Source: Paenibacillus castaneae (lineage in GTDB: Bacteria; Bacillota; Bacilli; Paenibacillales; Paenibacillaceae). From it: a stretch of DNA of 64,000 nt. The stretch's first letter is position 1. Each line of letters starts with the position of its first letter. Under the pieces are notes generated by a model, which made no database searches, was not told the origin of the DNA, and saw only the letters and a list, made by a program, of their open reading frames with translations. The position numbers and the translations under genes are program-made. The stretch covers positions 599,272-663,271 of the forward strand of contig NZ_KZ614144.1 in assembly GCF_002884445.1 (NCBI RefSeq), written 5' to 3'. This document shows, in pieces, positions 1 to 8,143 of the stretch.

Positions 1-99
1 AGCGGTATTAAGGGATAAAGAACGCAGACACGATGAATCTTGATATCCGATGATACAGTCGGAATCAATTTCAAATATAAAATAAGGGGATTTCTACAC

Positions 100-1359
100 A
101 TGAAAAAGAATGTAACGGCAAGATTTGGACTTCTTATCGCAATAATGCTAGCATTAACTGTTGTTTTGGCTGCATGCGGCGGCTCAAATAGCAGCAATGC
201 ACCCGCTAACAACGGGAAAAACACGGAGAAGCCTGCTGATAAAGTGAAGCTGAAGGTAGCGACATGGGCAGGAGCAGAAGAGCTGAGAGAATTTGAAGAA
301 TTGGTAGCAAAAGTGAATACAACTGCAACAGATTATGTGATTGAAGTACAAAGTATTCCTGCTGACTATTATCAAAAGCTGCAAACCATGATTGCTGGTA
401 AACAATCTCCAGATTTCATGTGGCTGTCTCAGGAATATATTGCGCAATATGCGAGCTTGGGCGCAATCGCTCCGCTTGATGAGCATCTGAATGGACTAGC
501 AAGCTATAAAGCTGACGACTATTTCCAAGGTACAATTGATGTAGGACAATATAAAGATAAATTGTATGCATTGCCATGGATCTCCCAGCCTTATATGCTT
601 TATTACAACCAAGATATGTTTGAAAAAGCGGGCGTTGAGCTTCCGACTAATGACTGGACTTGGGAAGACTTTATAGCAGCTGGCAAGCAATTGACCAAGG
701 ACGGCGAATGGGGCGCTTTGTTGAACAATATCCCAACGGCGATGTACACATGGTCATACGGCGGCGATGTATTTGATAAAGACGGCAACATCAAGCTGGA
801 TTCTCCTGAATCGATCAAAGGCTTGGAAATGTATCAATCCGTTGTGAAATCCGGAATTGCTCCAGCACGTGCTCAAGCGGATTCCATGGGTAACGGCGAT
901 ATGTTCAAAACAGGAAAAGTAGCTATGTTCGTAGGCGGTGCGGGTGATGATTTCGAGAAATCGTCGAGCTTCAAAGTAGGTATGGTCTTGCCTCCGCATG
1001 GAACAGAGAAAGTAACGTTCAGCTGGATCGGAGTAACGGCAATGGCAAGCTCAACGAAAAATCCTGAAATTGCAACTAAAGCGCTTGTAGATATGACAAA
1101 TGCAATCCACCAGTGGAAAGTAGTAGCGCCAACAAAAAGCGGATTTGATCTAATTAAAACAAGCCGCCCAGAAAAAGAATATGCAGTTGAAACTATTCGT
1201 CAAGCATCAGAAGTTGCTAGGGGCTTCAACAACCAGCCGAAGCAAGGCGAAATTGATGGAGCGATCTGGGAGAAGCTGACTCAAGCCATTGAAAAAGGTG
1301 ATGACGTGAATGCAGCTGTGAAGAGCACTATCGATAAAATTAACACGATTACAAAATAA
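100..1359 (+). CDS. Sugar ABC transporter substrate-binding lipoprotein
   Basis: A 419-residue extracytoplasmic solute-binding protein of the family 1 (MalE/UgpB-like) type. It would capture an oligosaccharide outside the membrane and pass it to ABC permeases. The N-terminus is a lipoprotein signal: Lys-rich start, hydrophobic core, then lipobox LAAC followed by a Ser/Asn/Gly linker. The body has the usual features of the family, including a DFMWLS segment, the LYALPW segment and an FVGGAG segment near the hinge. I chose the ATG at 100 because it follows an AAGGGG ribosome site and begins directly with the signal peptide; an in-frame start at 40 has no such support. A terminator follows. No permease genes are seen downstream, so they probably lie before the window. 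The substrate is unknown. Confidence 0.9.
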   Translation: MKKNVTARFGLLIAIMLALTVVLAACGGSNSSNAPANNGKNTEKPADKVKLKVATWAGAEELREFEELVAKVNTTATDYVIEVQSIPADYYQKLQTMIAGKQSPDFMWLSQEYIAQYASLGAIAPLDEHLNGLASYKADDYFQGTIDVGQYKDKLYALPWISQPYMLYYNQDMFEKAGVELPTNDWTWEDFIAAGKQLTKDGEWGALLNNIPTAMYTWSYGGDVFDKDGNIKLDSPESIKGLEMYQSVVKSGIAPARAQADSMGNGDMFKTGKVAMFVGGAGDDFEKSSSFKVGMVLPPHGTEKVTFSWIGVTAMASSTKNPEIATKALVDMTNAIHQWKVVAPTKSGFDLIKTSRPEKEYAVETIRQASEVARGFNNQPKQGEIDGAIWEKLTQAIEKGDDVNAAVKSTIDKINTITK

Positions 1360-1376
1360 CAGGTACTGCCTGAATG

Positions 1377-1428
1377 AACACCTGCCGCCAACGGAGCGCA
1401 TAAACTCCGGCAACGGCGGGTGTTTTTT
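1377..1428 (+). terminator. Rho-independent terminator after the binding protein
   Basis: A G/C-rich stem (ACACCTGCCG pairing with CGGCGGGTGT, one G-U pair) is followed directly by TTTTTT. It lies 17 bases after the lipoprotein stop codon and separates that gene from the next. Confidence 0.85.
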
Positions 1429-1458
1429 ATAAGCGGATAGAGTGGGGGAAGCCAATTC

Positions 1459-4440
1459 ATGTGGAGAAAAGGATTAATTGTGGCATTAGCCATTTTAATA
1501 GGGAGCTTAGGGTTAGGAGAAATCGGCGGTAATGCCGTTTATGGAGAAAGCGTACAGCAGGAGGCATCGGGGCCAGCCGTACAAAAGCGCATTAATATCA
1601 TGCAGCAAATGCCGAATATGCCAGAGCCTCTTCTAATTAAGGACTGGAAGGAAACGGCTCTCGCCTATGACCGATTCGTATTTGACTTTACGAAGCAGGG
1701 AACCTTTCTGCCGGTAGGCTGGTGGGATCAGACCCACCATAATTTAGACGGGGATACGTTTGGTCTGATGTCGTATGTCGGCAAATTCTCGCAGGGAGCA
1801 GACGGATCACAGGAAGCGATCAATATGATGGCTGCCGTGCTGAGCGCAACTTTGGTCGGTATCGACAAGAGTGATCAAAACGGCCATGATTATGTGAAAA
1901 TGCTGCAAACCTTCTATAATAAGGATAACGGAGAAAACGTCATTTTGAACAACCCGAAAACGGTGAGCGGTCAAACGTTTTGGTATGAACTGCTGCCGCA
2001 CGTATTATTTTACGCGTTGACCTCTTATTATCCTGATGTTGCGGACGCTGAGCAAATTATGCGCGACACGGCAGACAAGTGGGCGGCGGCTGTTCAGGAG
2101 CTAGGCGGGAAATACGGACGGGCGAATTTCAATTATACTGCTTTTGATTTTCACAAGATGGAGCCCTTCCGAAACGAGAAATGGACAGAGCCGGATGCAG
2201 CCGCAGGTGTAGCTTTGCTGGAATATTTGGCCTATGCGAAATTCGGAAATGCCGATTATTTGAAGGCGGCTGAGCTGAGCATGGATTTTCTGGAACGGCA
2301 GCAGGATAATCCGCTCTATGAGGTTTTGCTTTATTCGGCTCCATATATAGCCGCAAGGATGAATGCTGAGCAGGGCAAACAGTATGATGTGAGCAAAATG
2401 ATCAACTGGGTGTTCGACGGCGGCAGCAAGGTAAGGGACGGCTGGGGAACCATGACGGAGAAATGGGGAGATTACAACGTTCACGGCTTGCTTGGCAGTC
2501 TTAATGATAATGGCGGCTATGCTTTTGCTATGAATACATTCGCAGCGTTCGGCGCGCTGGCCCCGGTAGTTCGTTACGATCCGCGTTATGCGCGTGATAT
2601 CGGCAAATGGATGCTGAACGCAGCCAATCAATCAAGATTGTTCTACGCAGACGAGCTTCCTTCAGATTATCAATCCGGCTCCGATTGGAAAGGAGACCCG
2701 CAGCATGTCATTCCTTATGAGGGACTGCGAAAAGAGCTTAACGGAAAATCACCTTACGCCAGCGGTGATCCGACGGTTTATGCATGGGGAAATACCGATT
2801 TCTCTCTATATAGCGGATCATTCGCCGGTTATCTTGGCGGCTTGATTGAGAAGACGAACGTGGAAGGCATATTAAAAATCGACGCTTTGAAAACGGATTA
2901 TTATCATGAAGCGGCTTATCCGACTTTCTTGTATTATAATCCTTATGAGTCTGAACAAAACGTAGAGATAACCGACTTAGGCAATGAGCCCGTTGATTTG
3001 TACGACTCCGTTACAGGCAGCTATGTGGCAAAGGATGTGAAGGACAAGGCTGAGCTTCGCATGAGCGGCGATACGGCAGCGGTCATCGTCATCGTTCCTG
3101 CAGAAGGATCGCTATCCACGAAAGAGCAGCAAACGCATATTAATGACGTATTCGTTGCGCCCGCTGCTAAACCAGCGGTTAATATTGTTTCGTTGCAGAA
3201 GAGACAGCTGGTTAGCGGAAAGCTAAAGCTAGATTTGGAAACGGCCGTACCGGCTAAGCAGACGATCCGTAAGCTGACGGTTTCCTTCGCAGGCAAGGAG
3301 ATTTACTCAGGAGAAGGGTTTCCGGGCCAACTGGAATTAGACACGACCGCGTTCGGCAATGGATTTCACCAACTGGAAGCAGTGCTGGAATCATCGAGCG
3401 GCCAAATCGATAAAGCGGAAATTGAGCTGTTCGCTCGAAATGAAGGCGGAGAATCCATCTTGAACGCTGGACCGGAGAGCATGCTGGAGTGGAAGCCTAT
3501 TGAAGCGATGCCTGGTTACGCTGCGGCTGATCAAGGCAAGCTCAAGGTTACTGAGAATAATGATGCTGGCGGTTACGGTGGAATAACGAGCCCAGTCTTC
3601 CAGCTGGATTTCAGCAGGAAATCCTACGCAATCGTCGACATAGACAGCGTCAGTGCCAAATGGGCGCTGCAAATGCATGTGAAGGGCGAGCCTTGGGGTT
3701 ATTATGTGAAACCGGATGGAACGGAAACGGGGCACTTTATTCTTGACGTGATGAAGGAAATGCGGCGTATGCATCCGGATATGACCTATTTGGGCGTACA
3801 AGATGTAGAAATATGGTTGATTGCTGCGGGCGCGGAAGGTGCGCAGGCCGAGTTCCAACGCGTGGATATGTTCTATCAGGATGATCAGCCTCTTAATAAG
3901 GAGGAATGGTCGGGTCTGCAAAAGGCGTCTTCCATGGTTGAGTGGCAATCGGCGCCGTCCTTTCAAGGGGGAGTCATTATCGATCAAGATACGGCTGTCA
4001 TCCAAGAGGACAGCATTCTTAATCGAGGCGGCGTAAGCTCGCCATTTATGACCGTTGATTTTGCGCAGAACCCCGTCTTGACGGTTGATATTGCAGATGT
4101 TACAGATCAATGGTCTATTATGCTCTATATGCGCGGGCAACAGGAAGGGCTGGTTGTCCAAGCACCGACAAGCTCGATTGGCAAAGCCTCCTACGATTTA
4201 AAGGTGAAGCTGAAGGAAGCCTATCCGGAGCTTCAACTGGATGATAATGTCGAGATGCAATTGTGGTTTCTTGCAGAAGGTGCGGACAAAGCGAGCGTGG
4301 GCGTTCGTTCATTCGAGCTTGAGTATGTGGAGAATGGCAATAGCATGAGATGGTTATACGCAATCATAGCCGCTGGTTTAGTTGGTGTTCTTGTATTTAT
4401 TGTTACGATACGGAGGAGAAAGTACCATGAAGCTAACTAA
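1459..4440 (+). CDS. Secreted, C-terminally membrane-anchored protein with toroid-like catalytic-type domain
   Basis: A 993-residue protein of a family I do not recognise. Seen: an N-terminal signal peptide (about residues 1-28); a large Trp/Tyr-rich, mainly helical domain (about 45-560) that looks like an alpha/alpha toroid of carbohydrate-active enzymes; two beta-rich modules that resemble each other (about 675-820 and 835-965; both start S-M-hydrophobic-E-W and contain parallel VDI and QLW/IWL motifs); and a C-terminal transmembrane helix followed by RRRK. The domain at 45-560 is clearly paralogous to the 545-residue protein encoded at 5335-6972. The stop overlaps the downstream phosphatase start by 14 bases, so the two are co-translated. 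Likely role: an outward-facing, membrane-tethered glycan-processing or binding protein. The reaction is unknown. Confidence 0.8.
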   Translation: MWRKGLIVALAILIGSLGLGEIGGNAVYGESVQQEASGPAVQKRINIMQQMPNMPEPLLIKDWKETALAYDRFVFDFTKQGTFLPVGWWDQTHHNLDGDTFGLMSYVGKFSQGADGSQEAINMMAAVLSATLVGIDKSDQNGHDYVKMLQTFYNKDNGENVILNNPKTVSGQTFWYELLPHVLFYALTSYYPDVADAEQIMRDTADKWAAAVQELGGKYGRANFNYTAFDFHKMEPFRNEKWTEPDAAAGVALLEYLAYAKFGNADYLKAAELSMDFLERQQDNPLYEVLLYSAPYIAARMNAEQGKQYDVSKMINWVFDGGSKVRDGWGTMTEKWGDYNVHGLLGSLNDNGGYAFAMNTFAAFGALAPVVRYDPRYARDIGKWMLNAANQSRLFYADELPSDYQSGSDWKGDPQHVIPYEGLRKELNGKSPYASGDPTVYAWGNTDFSLYSGSFAGYLGGLIEKTNVEGILKIDALKTDYYHEAAYPTFLYYNPYESEQNVEITDLGNEPVDLYDSVTGSYVAKDVKDKAELRMSGDTAAVIVIVPAEGSLSTKEQQTHINDVFVAPAAKPAVNIVSLQKRQLVSGKLKLDLETAVPAKQTIRKLTVSFAGKEIYSGEGFPGQLELDTTAFGNGFHQLEAVLESSSGQIDKAEIELFARNEGGESILNAGPESMLEWKPIEAMPGYAAADQGKLKVTENNDAGGYGGITSPVFQLDFSRKSYAIVDIDSVSAKWALQMHVKGEPWGYYVKPDGTETGHFILDVMKEMRRMHPDMTYLGVQDVEIWLIAAGAEGAQAEFQRVDMFYQDDQPLNKEEWSGLQKASSMVEWQSAPSFQGGVIIDQDTAVIQEDSILNRGGVSSPFMTVDFAQNPVLTVDIADVTDQWSIMLYMRGQQEGLVVQAPTSSIGKASYDLKVKLKEAYPELQLDDNVEMQLWFLAEGADKASVGVRSFELEYVENGNSMRWLYAIIAAGLVGVLVFIVTIRRRKYHEAN

Positions 4441-5281
4441 CATAACTGTGAAAGGCAGCAGTCCGCTTAATGAGGATTCGCTTGCTCTAAATCCTTCATT
4501 AAATATGTATGGCGTCATTGACGGTGCGACCTCGCTTGTCCCGTTCAAGGGCAAGAATGGTGAAACGGGCGGTTATTATGCCGCCCAAATCCTATCTGAT
4601 TTTTTACAAGCCTTGCCGTGCCCTGCGAATACTGAGTGGTCTCCTACGGAAGCTCTGCTGCAAGCGAATCAGAAATTACGTGAAGAAATGATTAAGCACG
4701 GCATCCAAGCGGACCGAAAGGAAGAGCTATGGGGAGCCTGCGCTATCCTAATTCGAGTGGACGATGATTTTATCGAATACGCGCATGCGGGAGACTGTAT
4801 GCTGATCGCCCAGTACGAGGATGGCTCATTCCGTTCCGTTACACATGATCAGCTTGCGCATATAGACAACAAAACAAGAGCGCTTTGGGCGGAGGGGGTC
4901 GCAGCAGGCCTGCGAACAAACGAAGAGCTATGGGCATACGTGAAGCCGCAGATCGTCAGCGGCCGGCATACCGCTAATACGAGAGAGGGCTACGGCGTGC
5001 TAAACGGTGATCCCGAGCTGTCGCGCTTCATCGAGTCTGGGAAAATAAACCGCATTAAATTAAAAACGCTGCTCCTCATGTCGGACGGCTTATATGCGCC
5101 GAAGCCGGGCGGGGAAGAACCGGCAAATGCGGAGGACGTCGCTCGTTCCGTATCGGCTTTGGGACTCGAAGGCTATATTCAGCAGCAGATTCAATTGGAA
5201 GAAGGAGATCCGCAGTGCCTTCGCTTTCCGCGTGTCAAAAAATCAGATGACAAAACCGCCATTCTGATTGATTTTACGTAA
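4427..5281 (+). CDS. PP2C-type serine/threonine protein phosphatase
   Basis: A 284-residue soluble protein with the conserved metal-binding signatures of PPM/PP2C phosphatases: N-E-D at 15-17, D-G-A at 32-34, A-G-D at 121-123 and M-S-D-G at 218-221. These place it in the family that hydrolyses phosphoserine/phosphothreonine with Mn/Mg. No membrane segment or sensory domain is visible, unlike SpoIIE or RsbP. The ATG at 4427 follows a CGGAGGAG ribosome site inside the end of the upstream gene; the overlap implies translational coupling. It sits between two paralogous enzymes of unknown function, and no partner kinase is seen in the window. Its substrate is unknown; a regulatory role in the sugar locus is inference. 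Confidence 0.8.
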   Translation: MKLTNITVKGSSPLNEDSLALNPSLNMYGVIDGATSLVPFKGKNGETGGYYAAQILSDFLQALPCPANTEWSPTEALLQANQKLREEMIKHGIQADRKEELWGACAILIRVDDDFIEYAHAGDCMLIAQYEDGSFRSVTHDQLAHIDNKTRALWAEGVAAGLRTNEELWAYVKPQIVSGRHTANTREGYGVLNGDPELSRFIESGKINRIKLKTLLLMSDGLYAPKPGGEEPANAEDVARSVSALGLEGYIQQQIQLEEGDPQCLRFPRVKKSDDKTAILIDFT

Positions 5282-5334
5282 AAAAAATCCGATCCAGCAT
5301 ACCATTTTACACTTATATAGGAGGAATTAGCCCT

Positions 5335-6972
5335 ATGATTCGAAAAGTGGAACAAATGCCAAGCTTGCCAACGCCCTTCCATATGAAAGATTGGAAGCAG
5401 GTCGCAGCTGATTATGATGAGCTTATATTTGATTTTGAAGCGAAAGGTGATTTTTTGCCGCTCATTTGGTGGGATCGGACAGGAAGAAATACGGGAAGGG
5501 CGACATTTGCTCTCCCCTCCTATATTGGAGCCTCTAGGGATGCTGCTAATCATGAAGCGATTAACTGTGTAACAGCGGTGCTGGGTGCGACCATAGCCGG
5601 CATTGATAAAAGCGAACAGCATGGACATAACTGGGTAGAAATGTGTGAGAGCTACTACAATACCGATAACGGTGAGAATTTGGTCTTGAATCGTACCGAT
5701 GCGAATTCGGGAAGCAGCTTCTGGTATGAGGTGTATCCCCATGTTCTCATCTATTCGCTAGCGCATTTCTATCCCAGCGTAGGCAAGCTGGAGCATATTA
5801 TGCTGCAGACGGCTGATAAATGGTATGAAGCTTGTTATGAATTAGGCGGTAAGAACGGTGCTGCAGATTTTAATCATCTGTCGTATGACTTTAAGCTTCA
5901 GCAGCCCGTCGATAATGGCAAGTGGAAAGAGCCGGAAGCAGCTGCAGGCATCGCGTGGCTGCAGTATGCAGCTTACGCCAAATGGGGTAATTCCCGTCAT
6001 CTGGAGGCTGCAGAATGGTGCATGGCGTTTTTGGAACGGTCAACGGATAATCCGTTTTATGAAATCCTGCTTCCTTACGGTGCTTATACAGCAGCCCGAA
6101 TGAACGCCGAGCTCGGATATGATTATGATGTTGCCAAAATGCTGAATTGGTGTTTTGACGGCGATAGCGCATGCCGTTCCGGCTGGGGTGTCATTGCGGA
6201 ACGCTGGGGAGATTATGATGCTCACGGATTATGCGGAAGCTTGACGGATTGGGGACAGCGCTGGGATCAGATGCAGGCGAATGCGTCTAATGAATATCGC
6301 GAGGATTCCAGCGGATACGCGTTCGCAGCGAATACGTTTTCTCTTGCAGCTTCATTGATTCCACTTGTTCGGTATGATTCCAGATTTGCCCGCGATTTGG
6401 GGAAATGGATGCTGAATGCCGCTAACAATGCACGGTTGTTTTATCCCGATGCCTTGCCGCCGATTCAACAATCCTGTCATTTCTTCCGAAGTGACCCTAA
6501 GCATGTCATTGCCTATGAAGGGCTGCGGAAGAAATGGGATCATCAAAGTCCGTATGCGACAGGCGACGCCATCCGTTACAGCTGGGGATCTATCGATCTT
6601 GGACTTTACGGTTCCTCTCATGTGGGTATATTCGGAGGTATAATCTCCTATACGAATGAACCCGCTATATTGCAGCTGGACTGCTTGAGAACGGATTATT
6701 TCAGGAATGCTGCGTACCCAACGTACTTATACTATAACCCTCATGATGAAGAGAAAAGAGTGAGCGTAGAGCTTGGATCTGAAGCTTGTGATATATATGA
6801 TGCGATCACGCACGTTAACCTCGGTACCAGCGTCAGCGGAAATACAATGATTACAATTCCGGCGGACAGTGCCGTGCTTATTGTGCTTGTACCTGCTGAT
6901 GGCATCAGAAGCCGTGAAGGGAAGAAGCTGCTTGTGAATGGTACGGTCATCGATTATCGAATCGATTATTAG
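5335..6972 (+). CDS. Cytosolic paralogue of the 993-residue surface protein
   Basis: A 545-residue protein collinear with the toroid-like domain of the protein encoded at 1459-4440. Shared blocks include a MP-x-x-P-x-P-hydrophobic-KDW start, a WWD motif, GIDKS, YNxDNGEN, SFWYE/TFWYE, RYDxRxARD and a C-terminal YPTxLYYNP block. It has no signal peptide, no duplicated beta modules and no transmembrane anchor, so it is predicted to be cytosolic. The start has a TAGGAGG ribosome site 10 bases upstream. It lies 53 bases after the PP2C gene and is probably in the same operon. An insertion of about 20 residues around position 305 distinguishes it from the secreted form. I do not recognise the family and assign no reaction. 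Confidence 0.78.
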   Translation: MIRKVEQMPSLPTPFHMKDWKQVAADYDELIFDFEAKGDFLPLIWWDRTGRNTGRATFALPSYIGASRDAANHEAINCVTAVLGATIAGIDKSEQHGHNWVEMCESYYNTDNGENLVLNRTDANSGSSFWYEVYPHVLIYSLAHFYPSVGKLEHIMLQTADKWYEACYELGGKNGAADFNHLSYDFKLQQPVDNGKWKEPEAAAGIAWLQYAAYAKWGNSRHLEAAEWCMAFLERSTDNPFYEILLPYGAYTAARMNAELGYDYDVAKMLNWCFDGDSACRSGWGVIAERWGDYDAHGLCGSLTDWGQRWDQMQANASNEYREDSSGYAFAANTFSLAASLIPLVRYDSRFARDLGKWMLNAANNARLFYPDALPPIQQSCHFFRSDPKHVIAYEGLRKKWDHQSPYATGDAIRYSWGSIDLGLYGSSHVGIFGGIISYTNEPAILQLDCLRTDYFRNAAYPTYLYYNPHDEEKRVSVELGSEACDIYDAITHVNLGTSVSGNTMITIPADSAVLIVLVPADGIRSREGKKLLVNGTVIDYRIDY

Positions 6973-7131
6973 ATCAACATAATTTCGTCACGCACATTCG
7001 GCATGTGGCTCGATTTCCGTGAATAAGTTTAGGCATAGACAAATCTGCTTGCGTGCAGCTCAGGGGAACTTTACTGTATTCGCTTGCTGTAGATTTGGCT
7101 TATGCAGAACTTGAAGGAGGTCCGTTCACAC

Positions 7132-7884
7132 ATGGCAGTGGATCTGAAAACGAAGGAACATATTCGCGGAATTCGCAAGGCTGGGCGCATCGTCGCTGCT
7201 TGCCACAAAGCGCTCTCGAAGAGAATTGCGCCGGGCGTTACGACGCAGGAAATTGATCGATTTGTTGAGCGGTTCATGCTTGATCGCGGAGCTACTCCCG
7301 CCCAGAAGGGATATAAAGGCTATCCATTCGCGACATGCGCTTCCGTTAATGAGGTTGTCTGTCACGGATTTCCCGATTCCATGCCCCTAGAGGCTGGAGA
7401 TATCGTTACGATTGATATGGTTGCCGATTTGGACGGCTGGAAGGCAGATTCGGCATGGACATATGCGATTGGCCGCACGACATCCGCAACGGAGAAGCTG
7501 ATGCTCGCAGCTGAAGCCTCGCTGCTTGAAGGGATTAAGCAAGCGATGCCAGGCAAACGGATGGGGGACATTGGCTATGCGGTTCAGTCGAGAGCGGAAC
7601 GGGCAGGCTTTCAGGTCGTAACCGCCTTTGTCGGACATGGAATAGGGAGAAGCATGCATGAATATCCGGAGGTTATGCACAGCGGTATTCCGGGCCAGGG
7701 CATTCAGCTTGAGGAGGGGATGGTCATTACGATCGAGCCGATCATTACAGCTGGACGCCCCGACATCTACATTGCGCATGACGGCTGGACGGCCCGTACA
7801 AGAGATGGAGCGTGGGCAGCCCAATTCGAGCATACGATTGCGATAACGAAGGAAGGTCCCATCGTATTAACGCGCTGGGATTGA
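7132..7884 (+). CDS. map: Methionine aminopeptidase, type I
   Basis: A 250-residue enzyme that removes the initiator methionine from nascent proteins in the cytosol. The complete dinuclear metal site is visible: D95, D106 (spaced 11 apart as in the E. coli enzyme), H169, E202 and E233, with substrate-contacting H79 in VCHGF. The length matches type I bacterial enzymes with no zinc-finger extension. The ATG at 7132 is preceded by a strong AAGGAGG; in-frame ATGs upstream lack one. The gene stands alone, not in the ribosomal-protein cluster that usually carries map, so it may be a second copy. A strong terminator follows. Confidence 0.93.
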   Translation: MAVDLKTKEHIRGIRKAGRIVAACHKALSKRIAPGVTTQEIDRFVERFMLDRGATPAQKGYKGYPFATCASVNEVVCHGFPDSMPLEAGDIVTIDMVADLDGWKADSAWTYAIGRTTSATEKLMLAAEASLLEGIKQAMPGKRMGDIGYAVQSRAERAGFQVVTAFVGHGIGRSMHEYPEVMHSGIPGQGIQLEEGMVITIEPIITAGRPDIYIAHDGWTARTRDGAWAAQFEHTIAITKEGPIVLTRWD

Positions 7885-7892
7885 TGAAGCAT

Positions 7893-7957
7893 TAACGGTA
7901 ACCCGAGAGAGGACACTTTTCATACAAAGTGTCCACCCTCGGGTTACTGTTTTTTAA
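7893..7957 (+). terminator. Terminator after methionine aminopeptidase
   Basis: A long two-part hairpin. The outer arm GTAACCCGAG pairs with CTCGGGTTAC and the inner arm GGACACTTT with AAAGTGTCC. It is followed by TGTTTTTT. Confidence 0.85.
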
Positions 7958-8080
7958 TGGAGCAATATAGTATCCTTTTGGAAGATTCATAGAATCTGTG
8001 CAGGAGTAATATTTACCATTCTTTGTATCTACAACAATTGCAGGTGTTGCACATGAATAGTATCATTGACTATTAGAAAG

Positions 8081-8095
8081 TAGGAAGCGCATACA
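8081..8095 (+). promoter_or_regulatory. Possible degenerate cre (CcpA) site before the fucosidase gene
   Basis: TAGGAAGCGCATACA fits the Bacillus cre consensus WTGNAANCGNWNNCW except for A in place of the second T. It lies about 50 bases before the GH95 start, where carbon-catabolite control would be expected. With one mismatch in a core position this is only suggestive. Confidence 0.3.
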
Positions 8096-8143
8096 TACGT
8101 TATGGAATCACAATGACTCTAATAGGTTAGGGGCCGCTGATCG

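Noticed and set aside
2101-2631. Long minus-strand open frame (176 codons) inside the 993-residue protein gene
   Set aside because: It is an antisense shadow: no ribosome site, and the plus-strand frame is a clear paralogue of another gene.
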